Origin: Geitlerinema sp. BBD 1991-9
GTDB lineage: Bacteria; Cyanobacteriota; Cyanobacteriia; Cyanobacteriales; Geitlerinemataceae
Direction: 5' to 3'
Assembly: GCA_001657325.1 (NCBI GenBank)
Contig: LWRO01000006.1
Coordinates: forward strand, 186,001-250,000
Length of the DNA: 64,000 bases
Shown here: one piece after another, positions 35,787-45,658 of the stretch
How the letters are laid out: every line of letters starts with the position of its first letter
How positions within the stretch are numbered: position 1 is the stretch's first letter
Made by a program: the position numbers and the translations under genes
Notes under the pieces: model-generated
Database searches by the model: none
What the model saw: the letters and a program-made list of their open reading frames with translations, nothing else
What the model was told of the DNA's origin: nothing

Positions 35787-38258
35787 TCAAAGAACATCTT
35801 TTGTCTTCTGTATCCAAAAAGCAAACATCCAATAAATTGCGGCGTTCAATACTAAAATTGCCCAATTCAAACCCAAATTTTCCCAAGTTGGCTCGTAAAC
35901 AGAAGTCACTGCAAACGGTTGCGGAATCACACTTCCATCCGGTGCAATTATCGGTTTGGGAACCATGGAATTGACATCGACTAGCGCCCCATAAGCACCC
36001 ACCGACCATCGACTTAACATCAACCAAGATAAGAATTTTCCCAATCCTTCCATTTTAAATAAAACGCCTGAAAAAATAATTTGAGGCAGTAACAAGAGAG
36101 GAAGAGCTGTATTCGCTTGAGTTGTGTTTTTGACAAAACTCGAGACAGCTAAACCCAAACAACCACTGCTGGCGAACGTGAGAAATGCCGTCACACTGAA
36201 TCCCACAAACCAAGACGTTAACGTCGGTTCTGGAGATTTAAAACCAACTAGCACCACCACAGCCACTAAAAGCGCCTGCACTAAAGCCAAAACCGATAAA
36301 ACGAGCGTTTTCGATCCGAGATAGGGAAACAGTCCCAAGTTAACGAGACGTTCGCGAGCGTAAATGGCGGCTTCTTTGACAATCGTTTGCAACGATCCCG
36401 ACAGCCCCACCCAAATCGCCGCACAGGTGAAGACGAAGAGAACGCGCAAGGCGAGCGGTGCGAGGGTGGGATCGGCTTCGTCGCTCAGAATTAAGGGATC
36501 TCGATCTCGAATGGCGAGGGTAATGAGAGCGATTCCGAGGGGAGCAGTGAGGAGCGCAAGTCCCAAGTTGAATCGATCGGCGAATAGCAAATGGGTATCC
36601 CGTTGTAACAGGATAAAAAGCTGTCTCCAGGGAGACGGTTTGACCGGTTCGGGTCGATCCGAACGACCCATTGGTCTCGAATAAACCTCTAGAGCGTCGT
36701 GGTTATTTTTCCCCACTTCAATGAGAACATCCTCAATATATTTTTGATAGTCGGGATGTTGTTTGAAACGAGCGTTCCACTGTTTGCAGTGGTTTTCGAT
36801 CGATCTCGATCGATCGTCTGTCGCGGACTTTTCCAATTCATTATAAATATCGGCGAAGTCGTCGTGTCCGACGTTAAAAAAGCTCGGAGCGTTGTGAGGC
36901 GGGCCGAAGTAACAGAGATTTCCCCCTCTTCCCATAAAAGCCACTCGATCGCACAGGGTAATATTAGCAGTGGCATGAGTGACGAGGGCGATCGTTCGAC
37001 CTTCTGCACGGGCCAATCGTTGCAGGAGTTGCATCATTTTTTTATCCAACCCCGGATCGAGTCCCGACGTCGGTTCGTCGAGCAGGAACAATTTGGGATC
37101 GGCCAGGAGTTCGACCCCGATACTCACGCGCTTGAGTTGTCCGCCGCTGAGCTTGCTGACGAGAGTGTAGCGTCGATCGAGCAGTTCGATGTCCGTGAGG
37201 GTTTTGCGAATCGCCGCATTGATATCAGTATCGGGGGGAAGGCGCAATTTCGCGGCGAACGCGAACACTCGATCGACCGTGAGGTTGCGATGGACGATGT
37301 CTTCTTGAGGAACGTAGCCGATTTGAGTTCGGTAAATATTAAAATTGCGCTGTAAGTCTTCGCCGTTGAGATAAACCCGTCCTTCCTGTAAGCGTTCGAT
37401 CCCTAAAAGCGTTTTGAGCAGTGTTGACTTTCCCGTTCCACTTCCACCGACAATGGCGACGAGTTGACCGGGTTCGAGGGGAAGTGAAACGCGGTTGAGT
37501 AATGTTTGAGTATCTTGCGTCTGGGAAACTGCATAGCGACTGACCTCAGAAGCATCAAGGCGTAAATGATTGCCGCGATCTTGAAGAGTGAGTCGATCGC
37601 CGCGTAAGACCAGGGCGAACGGCCCGATGCGGATGGTACAACCATCGGGAAGACGGATCGATCGACGAACTTTTCGGCCGTTGACAAAAACGCCGTTGGT
37701 ACTGCAATCCGTCAAGCGATAGTTGCCGCTGGAATCCGTATCCACGATAGCGTGCTTGCGGGACACCACGGGTGCGTCGAGAACGAGAGTCGCATGAGGA
37801 TCGCGACCGAGGAGAATGGAGCGATGTTTCAACTCGATCGATGGCGTTCCCAGGTACGTCGTGGCGGGTTGAGGACTGTTGGGATTGCAATATTTCAATC
37901 GCACCAGCGTCGCCGGATCTTGACCGATTTGCAACTCGACCCCATCCGTCAGTCGGTAAGCTTTTGAAATTCCCACGCGGCGTTGACCGACGAGCAATCC
38001 ATTGCGACTGCGTTGATGCGTTCCGTGTTGGGTAACGCCGTCGTAAATTTCGTATTCGTTGCTACTGCGAGTCAAGGTGGCGTGGTAGCGAGAAATGGCA
38101 AGCCAGTCTTGTGGAGCGGTTAAATCAACATCGGAAGCTCGCCCGAAGGTCAGTCGATCTTGGGTGAGGGAAAAGTAAATCGTTTGACTTAGGTAACTGA
38201 GTTCGAGATAGGGATTCGAGCTAACCAGAACGGTGGTTTGCTCCTGAGCGATGTTCAT
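35787..38258 (-). CDS. FHA-domain ABC transporter (ABC2 type, ATPase and membrane fused)
   Basis: The 823-residue half-transporter has two FHA domains (about 20-105, LTFGRASDVDL and ISRYHATL; and 130-205, ILLGRDPHATLVL, VSRKHAIV, TNGVFVNGRKV), which bind phosphothreonine. The ABC ATPase follows: GGSGTGKSTLLK (Walker A), KLSGGQLKRVSIGVEL (signature), LFLLDEPTSGLD (Walker B). The last 260 residues are six membrane helices of ABC2 type. It resembles White/ABCG transporters in domain order. Phosphorylation probably gates assembly or activity; the substrate is unknown. Confidence 0.93.
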   Translation of the reverse strand: MNIAQEQTTVLVSSNPYLELSYLSQTIYFSLTQDRLTFGRASDVDLTAPQDWLAISRYHATLTRSSNEYEIYDGVTQHGTHQRSRNGLLVGQRRVGISKAYRLTDGVELQIGQDPATLVRLKYCNPNSPQPATTYLGTPSIELKHRSILLGRDPHATLVLDAPVVSRKHAIVDTDSSGNYRLTDCSTNGVFVNGRKVRRSIRLPDGCTIRIGPFALVLRGDRLTLQDRGNHLRLDASEVSRYAVSQTQDTQTLLNRVSLPLEPGQLVAIVGGSGTGKSTLLKTLLGIERLQEGRVYLNGEDLQRNFNIYRTQIGYVPQEDIVHRNLTVDRVFAFAAKLRLPPDTDINAAIRKTLTDIELLDRRYTLVSKLSGGQLKRVSIGVELLADPKLFLLDEPTSGLDPGLDKKMMQLLQRLARAEGRTIALVTHATANITLCDRVAFMGRGGNLCYFGPPHNAPSFFNVGHDDFADIYNELEKSATDDRSRSIENHCKQWNARFKQHPDYQKYIEDVLIEVGKNNHDALEVYSRPMGRSDRPEPVKPSPWRQLFILLQRDTHLLFADRFNLGLALLTAPLGIALITLAIRDRDPLILSDEADPTLAPLALRVLFVFTCAAIWVGLSGSLQTIVKEAAIYARERLVNLGLFPYLGSKTLVLSVLALVQALLVAVVVLVGFKSPEPTLTSWFVGFSVTAFLTFASSGCLGLAVSSFVKNTTQANTALPLLLLPQIIFSGVLFKMEGLGKFLSWLMLSRWSVGAYGALVDVNSMVPKPIIAPDGSVIPQPFAVTSVYEPTWENLGLNWAILVLNAAIYWMFAFWIQKTKDVL

Positions 38259-38632
38259 GTTTTGAAAACATTGTCATACAAAATTGCAGGCAATACAATT
38301 TCAATTTTATCAAGTTAAGCCGATCGACTTAAAAATATGAGGGGTTTAAAATCTTGTGTTTCGGTCAAAATACTCGATCCCGACCGTACATTTTAATTCA
38401 AACAAAATTATCTTGCTTTTTAAATAAAAGTCCCCAAAAAATAATTCAGGTATTCATTTTTTATGTTTAAAAACGCTTTAAGTCATTTCTACCTTTTGAT
38501 GAGATCCTAACCTCATTACCTCCCCATCCCCTCATCTCATCACCTCCCCATCTCCCCATCCCCTCACATCAAACGGTAAACTGGAATTAAACAGCAATCC
38601 AACGATTCAGCCGAGATCGAGAAAAATTATCG
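38259..38632. other. Divergent intergenic region with pyrimidine-rich repeats
   Basis: Holds the promoters of the ABC transporter and proA. At about 38508-38572 a degenerate repeat of CTCCCCATCTCCCCATC type occurs; the same motif appears near 39990 (opposite strand) and 48918. No gene. Confidence 0.6.
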
Positions 38633-39940
38633 ATGACCGTTTCTGCTATCGCTTCTGAGTCTCTCGCAGAGAGCGCCCGCCAAACTCGTGCCAGCGCGCG
38701 CCATCTCGGGACGCTTTCCACATCTGAAAAAAACGCCGCGATCGAGGCCATCGCCAACGCTCTCGAAGCCGCATCGGAAGAAATTTTGGCAGCCAACGCC
38801 GCCGACTGCGATGCGGCCCGAGCTGACGGTATCCCCAAACCGCTCTACGACCGCCTCAAACTCGACGCCACGAAATTACAGGGTGCGATTGCGGGCGTTC
38901 GCAACGTTGCTCGACTGCCCGATCCCGTCGGGGCCGTACAACTTCACCGCGAACTCGATACCGGACTGGTTCTCAAACGCATCACCTGTCCTCTCGGCGT
39001 ACTGGGCATCATCTTTGAAGCCCGTCCCGATGCCGTGATTCAGATTTCGAGCTTGGCGGTCAAATCGGGCAACGGTGCCATTCTCAAAGGTGGGAAAGAA
39101 GCCGTTCGATCGTGTCAAGCCATCGTCGCCGCCATCCATCGTGGCTTAGAAAACGTCGGCTTACCGGCCGAGGCGATCGCGTTACTCACGACGCGGGAAG
39201 AAATTGTCGAACTCTTAAAACTCGACAACCTAGTCGATTTAATTATTCCGCGCGGCTCGAATTCTTTCGTCCGGTTCGTCCAAGACAACACGCGAATTCC
39301 AGTTTTAGGACACGCCGACGGAATCTGTCACGTCTATGTCGATAAATCCGCCGACACGAACAAAGCCGTTTCGATCGCTGTCGACGCCAAAATCCAATAC
39401 CCAGCGGCGTGTAATGCCATGGAAACCCTCTTGGTTCACCAGAACATTGCCGAAGCCTTTTTACCCGAGGCGGCGCAAGCCTTACGCGATCGAGGCGTCG
39501 AACTGCGCGGTGATGAAGCGGCGCGTCAAATCGTCGAAATGCCCCCTGCAACTGAAGCCGATTGGCGTACCGAATACAACGATCTCGTCCTGTCGGTACG
39601 AGTCGTAGATTCCCTAGAAACCGCCGTCGATCTCATCAACACCTACGGATCTCGCCATACCGATGCCATTGTCACAGAAGACGAAACCGCTGCCCGAACC
39701 TTCTTAAACCAAGTCGATGCAGCGGGGGTGTTCCACAACTGCTCGACCCGATTCTCGGACGGTTTCCGGTACGGATTCGGGGCAGAAGTCGGCATTAGTA
39801 CCCAAAAACTGCCCCCTCGCGGCCCCGTCGGTTTAGACGGACTGGTCACCTATAAGTATCAAGTGGTGGGTGACGGTCACGTTGCCGCCACCTATGCCGG
39901 TCGCGATGCCAAACCGTTTACACACCGGGATTTACCGTGA
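38633..39940 (+). CDS. proA: Gamma-glutamyl phosphate reductase
   Basis: ProA reduces glutamyl-5-phosphate to glutamate semialdehyde with NADPH in proline synthesis. The 435-residue protein shows [60 protein letters not shown], the catalytic cysteine in [12 protein letters not shown] (about residue 260), and [26 protein letters not shown]. Length fits the family. No proB is nearby. Confidence 0.97.
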   Translation: MTVSAIASESLAESARQTRASARHLGTLSTSEKNAAIEAIANALEAASEEILAANAADCDAARADGIPKPLYDRLKLDATKLQGAIAGVRNVARLPDPVGAVQLHRELDTGLVLKRITCPLGVLGIIFEARPDAVIQISSLAVKSGNGAILKGGKEAVRSCQAIVAAIHRGLENVGLPAEAIALLTTREEIVELLKLDNLVDLIIPRGSNSFVRFVQDNTRIPVLGHADGICHVYVDKSADTNKAVSIAVDAKIQYPAACNAMETLLVHQNIAEAFLPEAAQALRDRGVELRGDEAARQIVEMPPATEADWRTEYNDLVLSVRVVDSLETAVDLINTYGSRHTDAIVTEDETAARTFLNQVDAAGVFHNCSTRFSDGFRYGFGAEVGISTQKLPPRGPVGLDGLVTYKYQVVGDGHVAATYAGRDAKPFTHRDLP

Positions 39941-39969
39941 ACAGCGAACAGCGAACAGCGAACAGTGAG
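39937..39969. repeat. Short heptamer repeat (RYGAACA-type)
   Basis: Four tandem copies of GCGAACA/GTGAACA start at the proA stop codon and end GTGAG. The unit resembles the AGTGAGC heptamers upstream of avtA. Confidence 0.75.
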
Positions 39970-40048
39970 GACAGTTTCCAGTTACGACTAGGAAGATGGG
40001 GAAATGGGGAGATAGAAAGCACGACCTCACCACATCACGACTCAAATC

Positions 40049-40927
40049 ATGAAGTTTCACCGTGTTACTGCTGTTTCGATCGCGATCGCTCTTTTAACAG
40101 GGGGACGAGTTGACGCTCAGGACGTAGGTTTTCCCCGCATGGGAACACCGCAAAATGTCTGTCCGCCCTCAGCCTTGTCCCAAGTGCGACGACATACCAT
40201 CGAACCGGGAGAATCGATCGAAAGCATTGCCGAGCGATACAATCTCATTCCGGCCACGTTGATGGGGATGAATCCCGCCTTACGCAGCGGTCGCGCGAGC
40301 GTGGGAACGGTCGTTCTCGTCCCCCCATACAACGGCATTCGCGTCGAAGTGCCGACGGGTTCGACCTGGCAGGATATGGCACGGGAATACGACGTGCGAC
40401 CCGATACCCTATTTGAAGCCAACGGCTGTCAGCCGCCATCCGGTGTGGCGTTCGTACCGGGAGTCAATTGGTCGCCGCTGTCCGAAACGCCCGACCCCCC
40501 CGCTTCCGAAAAGCGATCGAGCGGCTTTGCCACCTATCCCCTACCCGATGCCGTCGAACCGATCGTCGGTTACGGTTGGGTATTGACACCGCATCGTTCG
40601 CAAGTGATGTTTCACAGCGGTCTCGATTTACCCGCACCCGTGGGAACGACGGTAAGAGCCGTCTCAGGGGGAATCGTCGCCTTTGCTGGAGAACGCGAGG
40701 CCTACGGCAATCTCGTCGTGATCAACCACAGCCAGGGACGACAAACCCGCTACGCCCATCTCGATCGACTCGACGTGCGCCAAGGGCAACCGGTGACGGC
40801 GGGAACCCTTTTAGGAACCGTCGGGACGACCGGTACGCCCGATACGCCCCAACCGCACCTCCATTTTGAAGTCCGAACGAATTCCGATTTAGGCTGGGTT
40901 GCGGAAAATCCAGCACTTCGCTTTTAG
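40049..40927 (+). CDS. Secreted LysM / M23 metallopeptidase
   Basis: The 292-residue protein has a signal peptide (VTAVSIAIALLTGGRVDA), two LysM-like repeats (RHTIEPGESIESIAERYNL with NPAL; VPTGSTWQDMAREYDV with ANGC) that bind peptidoglycan, and an M23 domain at about 175-290. Zinc ligands appear as FHSGLDL (His, Asp), RYAHLD and HLHFEV. M23 enzymes cut peptidoglycan peptide bridges; this one should act in the periplasm in cell-wall remodelling. A catalytic H-x-H pair is intact. Confidence 0.93.
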   Translation: MKFHRVTAVSIAIALLTGGRVDAQDVGFPRMGTPQNVCPPSALSQVRRHTIEPGESIESIAERYNLIPATLMGMNPALRSGRASVGTVVLVPPYNGIRVEVPTGSTWQDMAREYDVRPDTLFEANGCQPPSGVAFVPGVNWSPLSETPDPPASEKRSSGFATYPLPDAVEPIVGYGWVLTPHRSQVMFHSGLDLPAPVGTTVRAVSGGIVAFAGEREAYGNLVVINHSQGRQTRYAHLDRLDVRQGQPVTAGTLLGTVGTTGTPDTPQPHLHFEVRTNSDLGWVAENPALRF

Positions 40928-41039
40928 AATGGGGAAAGGACAGGCCGTCGATCGTTAACTCGTCAAGACGCAAAAAAGGTCGTCCGTGCCTGGTGGGTTT
41001 GATGCTTGCGAGTCACTGTTTTTTTTACCGACTTGACGG

Positions 41040-43466
41040 ATGACAGTTTACGCGCCCAGTACCGTTCTCGCTTGGAATATTGCCGCGATCGAAGCCAAAT
41101 CCGGACACGCCAGCGAAATTTCTCCAGCCCATTTATTACTAGGGTTGTGCAAGCTGTGCGACATCGATCTCGAACGCTTTTGTCCCCGGCAAATTCGCAA
41201 CCATCCCGCCCAAAAGCAAGATTTCAAAAGCGACATTCAAGTGTTACAACAGTGGTTTGACAGTTGGGGACTCGATCGAACCCAATTTCGCCGCCAGCTA
41301 CGCGCCCGAGTGGCCTCTCCGACTCCGACGACGACCCACCACGGCATCATGCATCGAGATCGCGCGTCGCGCCAAGTGTTCGGACGGGCCGAAGAACTGT
41401 CAACCCTCCAAGCAATCGACGACCCCATCGTCCGTCCCTACCACCTCCTACAAGCCCTGTTCGAGCTGCCTAACGCCCCTTGGGAAAACCTCTTAATGGA
41501 ACTGGGGGTTTACGGCATCGACAATCCGTTCTCCGATAGTGTCGACTGGGCCGAACTCAACCCGCTGCCCCACGACCCCCACCTCGTTTTCGACAACGAC
41601 GCGCTCTATCCCGAAACCGACAAAGTCGCAACACCGCTCCTCGACTGCTTCGGGCGCGACCTGACCGAACTGGCGCGAAAACGCCAACTCGACCCCGTCG
41701 TCGGACGACAAACCGAAATCCGCACCCTTGCCAGTATTTTGATGCAAAAACGCAAGCGCAACGCGATTCTCGTCGGAGAACCCGGTGTGGGAAAAACCTG
41801 TATCGTCGAAGGGCTGACGCAGTGGTTGGTCGGCGCCCAAGCCCCCTCAACCTTGAAAAACAAGCGCGTCGTCGAAGTCTCGATGGCCTCGCTGTTAGCG
41901 GGGTCGAAGTATCGCGGCGAGTTCGAGGAGCGCATTCAGGCGCTGATCGCCGAAGCCAGTGCTTCAGACGATACGATCGTCTTTATCGATGAAATTCACA
42001 CGGTGTTGGGTGCGGGGGGAGTCGGGGCCAGTGACGCGGCGAACATCCTCAAACCCGCCTTAGCCCGAGGTGAGATTCACTGTATCGGTGCGACGACCGT
42101 GCGGGAATACCGCCAAACGATCGAAAAAGACGGTGCCCTCGATCGACGCTTTCAAGTGGTCTGGGTGCAGGAACCGACCCCAGAAGAAACCCAAGCGATC
42201 TTACAAGGATTGCGCGTTCAGTTCGAGCGCCATCACGACCTCAAAATCCACGACAGCGCCCTCGCCGCAGCGGTGGAACTGACCGGACGCTACGTCAGCG
42301 ACGCGCGGTTTCCCGACAAAGCCATCGACGCGATCGATCGCGCCTGCGCCGAAGCTCGGTTGCGTTCGGGGGGACGGCTTCGATCGCAACCCCAGCGCGT
42401 GACACACGCCGATATCGCCCGGGTCGTGGCAAAACACTGTCGCCTTCCCGTCGAACAAATTACCGAAGACGAACGATCGAAACTGCTGCGCTTGGAGAGC
42501 CACCTCAAACAGCGCGTCATGGGCCAAGACGAAGCGGTCGCAGCCGTCTCTGACGCGATTCGGACGGCGCGAGCGGGTTTGAAAGATCCGAGAAAACCCG
42601 TAGGCGTGTTCCTATTTGTGGGACAGACGGGAACGGGTAAAACTCAGCTCGCTCAAGCCCTCGCCGAATTCCTCTTCGACGACCCCCAAAAACTCGTCCG
42701 TATCGATATGTCGGAGTATATGGAACCCAACGCCATCTCTCGACTCATCGGCGCACCACCGGGCTATATCGGTTACGAAGGAGAAGGACAACTGACGGGA
42801 GCGGTGCGGACGCATCCCTACAGCGTGGTACTGTTCGACGAAATCGAAAAGGCCCATCCGCAGGTTCTGGATCTGTTTTTACAAATTCTCGACGAAGGGC
42901 GCTTGACAGATAGTCACGGCCATCAAGTCTCGTTTCGGGAAACGGTCATCGTCATGACCTCGAACTTAGGGACGAACGTCAGCTCGCCTGCGTCGCTCGG
43001 ATTTGGATTGGATGCGGGCGGAACGCAATTACCGGACGATCTCAGTTACCGCGACGACATTTTGAAAACCCTGCGCCAGTCGTTGCGCCCGGAACTGCTC
43101 AACCGCATCGGTCAGATCGTGTATTTTTCACCCCTCTCTTCGACTGTGGTGCGACAGATCGCGGACAAGGTTCTCGATGGCGTGCGTCAACGCCTTCAAG
43201 CGCAAAATCTGCGGTTGACGTTGACGGAGGCCGCTTACGAGGTGTTAATGGAACAGGGTTACGATTCCCAACTGGGGGCGCGGGAGATGGAGCGGACGAT
43301 CGAACGTCTCTTAGTGCGACCGCTTGGGTTTGCGATTCTCAAAGGTCAATTTCTACCCGGTTCGATCGTTCGGGTCGATGGGGGGAACGGTCAACTGGCC
43401 TTCGAGGCGGTTCCTATACGCCGACGGGAACGTTCTACCACCACAACCGTCGAACCTCAATCGTAA
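41040..43466 (+). CDS. Clp/Hsp100 AAA+ ATPase with two nucleotide domains
   Basis: The 808-residue protein has a divergent Clp N-domain (1-180; HLLLGLCKL and HLLQALFEL), AAA1 (about 225-430; GEPGVGKT, IVFIDEIHT, GATTVREYRQTIEKDGALDRRFQ), a very short middle segment, and AAA2 (about 490-720; GQTGTGKT, VVLFDEIEKAHPQV, MTSNLGTN, RPELLNRI). The ClpB-type coiled coil is missing. An LGFGL element after AAA2's MTSNLG is like the ClpC loop that docks ClpP. It is thus closer to ClpC, but no zinc or UVR motif is seen. It likely unfolds proteins; a specialised or regulatory role is possible. Confidence 0.9.
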   Translation: MTVYAPSTVLAWNIAAIEAKSGHASEISPAHLLLGLCKLCDIDLERFCPRQIRNHPAQKQDFKSDIQVLQQWFDSWGLDRTQFRRQLRARVASPTPTTTHHGIMHRDRASRQVFGRAEELSTLQAIDDPIVRPYHLLQALFELPNAPWENLLMELGVYGIDNPFSDSVDWAELNPLPHDPHLVFDNDALYPETDKVATPLLDCFGRDLTELARKRQLDPVVGRQTEIRTLASILMQKRKRNAILVGEPGVGKTCIVEGLTQWLVGAQAPSTLKNKRVVEVSMASLLAGSKYRGEFEERIQALIAEASASDDTIVFIDEIHTVLGAGGVGASDAANILKPALARGEIHCIGATTVREYRQTIEKDGALDRRFQVVWVQEPTPEETQAILQGLRVQFERHHDLKIHDSALAAAVELTGRYVSDARFPDKAIDAIDRACAEARLRSGGRLRSQPQRVTHADIARVVAKHCRLPVEQITEDERSKLLRLESHLKQRVMGQDEAVAAVSDAIRTARAGLKDPRKPVGVFLFVGQTGTGKTQLAQALAEFLFDDPQKLVRIDMSEYMEPNAISRLIGAPPGYIGYEGEGQLTGAVRTHPYSVVLFDEIEKAHPQVLDLFLQILDEGRLTDSHGHQVSFRETVIVMTSNLGTNVSSPASLGFGLDAGGTQLPDDLSYRDDILKTLRQSLRPELLNRIGQIVYFSPLSSTVVRQIADKVLDGVRQRLQAQNLRLTLTEAAYEVLMEQGYDSQLGAREMERTIERLLVRPLGFAILKGQFLPGSIVRVDGGNGQLAFEAVPIRRRERSTTTTVEPQS

Positions 43467-43515
43467 ATCCCTTGCATTCCCCAAATCGTCAATCGTCAAT
43501 TGTCAATTATTCTGG

Positions 43516-44010
43516 ATGGTCAACGGCAACACAGTATCGGGACGGCATCTGTCCGCAACGTTAGAAGCGATTTTGTATTTGAAAGGACAACCGCTTTCGA
43601 TCTCGCAACTGGCCGAGTGCGCGCGGGTCGATCGATCGCAGGTACGAGACGCACTTCTCGAACTCATGGACGATTACGCCCGCCGCGATAGTGCCTTGGA
43701 AATCGTGGAAACGGAAAGCGGCTACAGCTTGCAGTTGCGAGAAGCCTTTCGCGATGTCATGCTCGATTTAGTGCAACCCGAGTTGGGGGTAGGGGCACAG
43801 CGGACGTTAGCCGCCATTGCCCTCAAACAGCCCATCGTACAGTCGGAGTTAGTCGATTGGCGGGGGTCCGGTGCCTACCAGCACGTCAAAGAACTCTTAG
43901 AACTCGGTTTGGTACGCCGCCGCAGATCTCCCGACGGACGCTCTTACGAGCTGCGGGTGACGGAGAAATTTCACCAGTATTTTCAAATAGAAGGCTTGCC
44001 ACCATTGTGA
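43516..44010 (+). CDS. scpB: Segregation and condensation protein B
   Basis: ScpB, with ScpA and Smc, forms the bacterial condensin. The 164-residue protein has two winged-helix domains: LSATLEAILYLKGQPLSISQLAE and QRTLAAIALKQPIVQSELVDWRGSGAYQHVKELLELGLV. The frame is open from 43324, but ATG 43516 fits the family start; the segment before it holds tandem GTCAATC units. Its stop overlaps a possible GTG start of the DUF760 gene. Confidence 0.92.
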   Translation: MVNGNTVSGRHLSATLEAILYLKGQPLSISQLAECARVDRSQVRDALLELMDDYARRDSALEIVETESGYSLQLREAFRDVMLDLVQPELGVGAQRTLAAIALKQPIVQSELVDWRGSGAYQHVKELLELGLVRRRRSPDGRSYELRVTEKFHQYFQIEGLPPL

Positions 44011-44102
44011 CAGAGACTTTGGCTACCATGCAGGAGTCCCGTCCATCGACTACACTAGATGGAAGGCAATTCGCTAAGTCCACTGACGCATATCGGACGC
44101 TC

Positions 44103-44450
44103 ATGGTTTTCGACCCTGAAATTTTTTCTCAGTTAGATGAAGAAACTGGCAATCAACTGCTGACTTACCTCCAACATCAATCACCTGAAATGCTCGCTCG
44201 TGTCGCCAAGTCGGTTAGCCCAGAAATTAAGGATATTATTTCGCGTAACGTTCAGGGACTCGTTGGCGTTCTTCCCGCAGAAGGTTTTAACGTGCAAATC
44301 TCGACCGATCGGGAAAATATGGCGGGAATGCTCGCTTCGGCGATGATGACGGGCTATTTTTTACGCCAGATGGAACAGCGTATGGAACTCGATCGACAGT
44401 TGAATCGGACGAACTCGATCGATTTCAATTCGGACGAGACCACCCCTTAA
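44103..44450 (+). CDS. DUF760 family protein
   Basis: The 115-residue product shows the conserved DUF760 core: NQLLTYLQHQSPEMLARVAK, SPEIKDIISRNVQGLVGVLP, FNVQISTDRENMAGMLASAM and MTGYFLRQMEQRMEL. The family is cyanobacterial/plastid and of unknown function. ATG 44103 gives the usual family length. In-frame ATG 44028, or GTG 44007 overlapping the scpB stop (GTGA), would extend it by 25-32 non-conserved residues. Its TAA shares a CCCCTTAAGGGG palindrome with the convergent htrA-like gene. Confidence 0.83.
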   Translation: MVFDPEIFSQLDEETGNQLLTYLQHQSPEMLARVAKSVSPEIKDIISRNVQGLVGVLPAEGFNVQISTDRENMAGMLASAMMTGYFLRQMEQRMELDRQLNRTNSIDFNSDETTP

Positions 44451-44454
44451 GGGG
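44443..44454. other. CCCCTTAAGGGG palindrome carrying both stop codons
   Basis: The plus-strand TAA of DUF760 (44448-44450) and the minus-strand TAA of the HtrA gene (44447-44449) overlap in one perfect 12-bp palindrome. Both proteins end in proline (CCT TAA). Confidence 0.9.
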
Positions 44455-45658
44455 CAAATGCTTCTGTGGGATACACTTCGGGACGAATGCGAACCACCTG
44501 GAGTTCTCTGTCTCGTTGCACTTCTAAGTCGAGGGGTTCGCCAACGTTACTGGCTTCGACTCGCTCTTGAACTTCAGCAGCGGACTCGATCGTGATGCCG
44601 TTGATGCGCGTGATGAGATCTCCGGCTTTCACCCCCCCTTTTTCGGCAGGAGATCCCTCTAGCACCCGCACGATCAACACGCCGTTCTCGGCGTTCACCG
44701 TAAAATCGAGGTTGCGGTCTCGTTCGAGGTTGGCTTTGATGTCCGGCGTGAGATCGATCATTTGAATGCCGAGGAACGGATGTTGGGCGCGTCCCGAGGA
44801 AAAGAGTTGCTCGGCGACGCGCTGAGCCGTTTCAATGGGAATGGCAAATCCCAAGCCTTGGGCGTTGGCACGAATTGCGGTGTTAATTCCGATAACTTCT
44901 CCGCGATCGTTGAGTAACGGACCGCCGGAGTTGCCGGGGTTGATGGCTGCATCGGTTTGGATAAAGCGAACTCGTTTGTCGCTGATTCCCACTTGGGTAC
45001 TCGATCGACCGGTGGCACTGATGATTCCGACCGTGACGGTATTATCTAAGCCGAGGGGGTTGCCGATGGCGATCGCCCACTGTCCGGGGATGAGGTTGGC
45101 CGACGATCCCAAGGTAGCGGTGGGGAGATCGCGAGCCTCGATTTCGATCGCTGCCACGTCGGTCAGGGGATCGGTTCCTAAAACCTTGCCTTCAAAGTTA
45201 CGGCCGTCCCGTAAGGTGACGTCCACGACTTCAGCTCCTTCAACGACGTGCGCGTTCGTGACGATGCGACCGTCTGACGTGAGGATGAAGCCCGACCCGA
45301 TCCCTCGTTCGACCCGTTCGGGAGATTGGGGTAATTCATCGCCGAAGAAGCGCCGGAAGGGGTTTAACGGTTCTGGCATCGGCGCGGTTACGGTGCGCGT
45401 GGCATCAATGCGGACGACAGCCGGGCCGACTCGTTCGACAGCCCGGGCGATAAAGTTCGGACTGACTTCGGGATTGGCTTCGGCATCTGTGTCGATCGAC
45501 GGCTCGATGGTCGATGGACGCAAGACGACTGGCGTAGCTTCAGAGTTCGCCTCGCGAGGCAGTTTCAAGTCGAGATAGCGACTGACAACCCCCCCTGTTG
45601 CCCCCCCGATGGCGAGTAGGGCGGCGTAAACGGCGATTTGTTTCCAGGACGCGCTCAT
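44447..45658 (-). CDS. HtrA/Deg-family serine protease (HhoA/HhoB type)
   Basis: The 403-residue protein has an N-terminal anchor (IAVYAALLAIGGATGGVVS), a trypsin-like domain with His137 in TNAHVVEG, Asp in PLTDVAAIEIE and Ser244 in NPGNSGGPLL, and one PDZ domain (GVLIVRVLEGSPAEKGGVKAGDLI). The ERGIGSGFI before the triad is family-typical. It degrades or refolds damaged periplasmic/lumenal proteins. The frame to 45703 is longer, but MSASWKQ at 45658 gives a standard signal anchor. Confidence 0.95.
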   Translation of the reverse strand: MSASWKQIAVYAALLAIGGATGGVVSRYLDLKLPREANSEATPVVLRPSTIEPSIDTDAEANPEVSPNFIARAVERVGPAVVRIDATRTVTAPMPEPLNPFRRFFGDELPQSPERVERGIGSGFILTSDGRIVTNAHVVEGAEVVDVTLRDGRNFEGKVLGTDPLTDVAAIEIEARDLPTATLGSSANLIPGQWAIAIGNPLGLDNTVTVGIISATGRSSTQVGISDKRVRFIQTDAAINPGNSGGPLLNDRGEVIGINTAIRANAQGLGFAIPIETAQRVAEQLFSSGRAQHPFLGIQMIDLTPDIKANLERDRNLDFTVNAENGVLIVRVLEGSPAEKGGVKAGDLITRINGITIESAAEVQERVEASNVGEPLDLEVQRDRELQVVRIRPEVYPTEAFAP

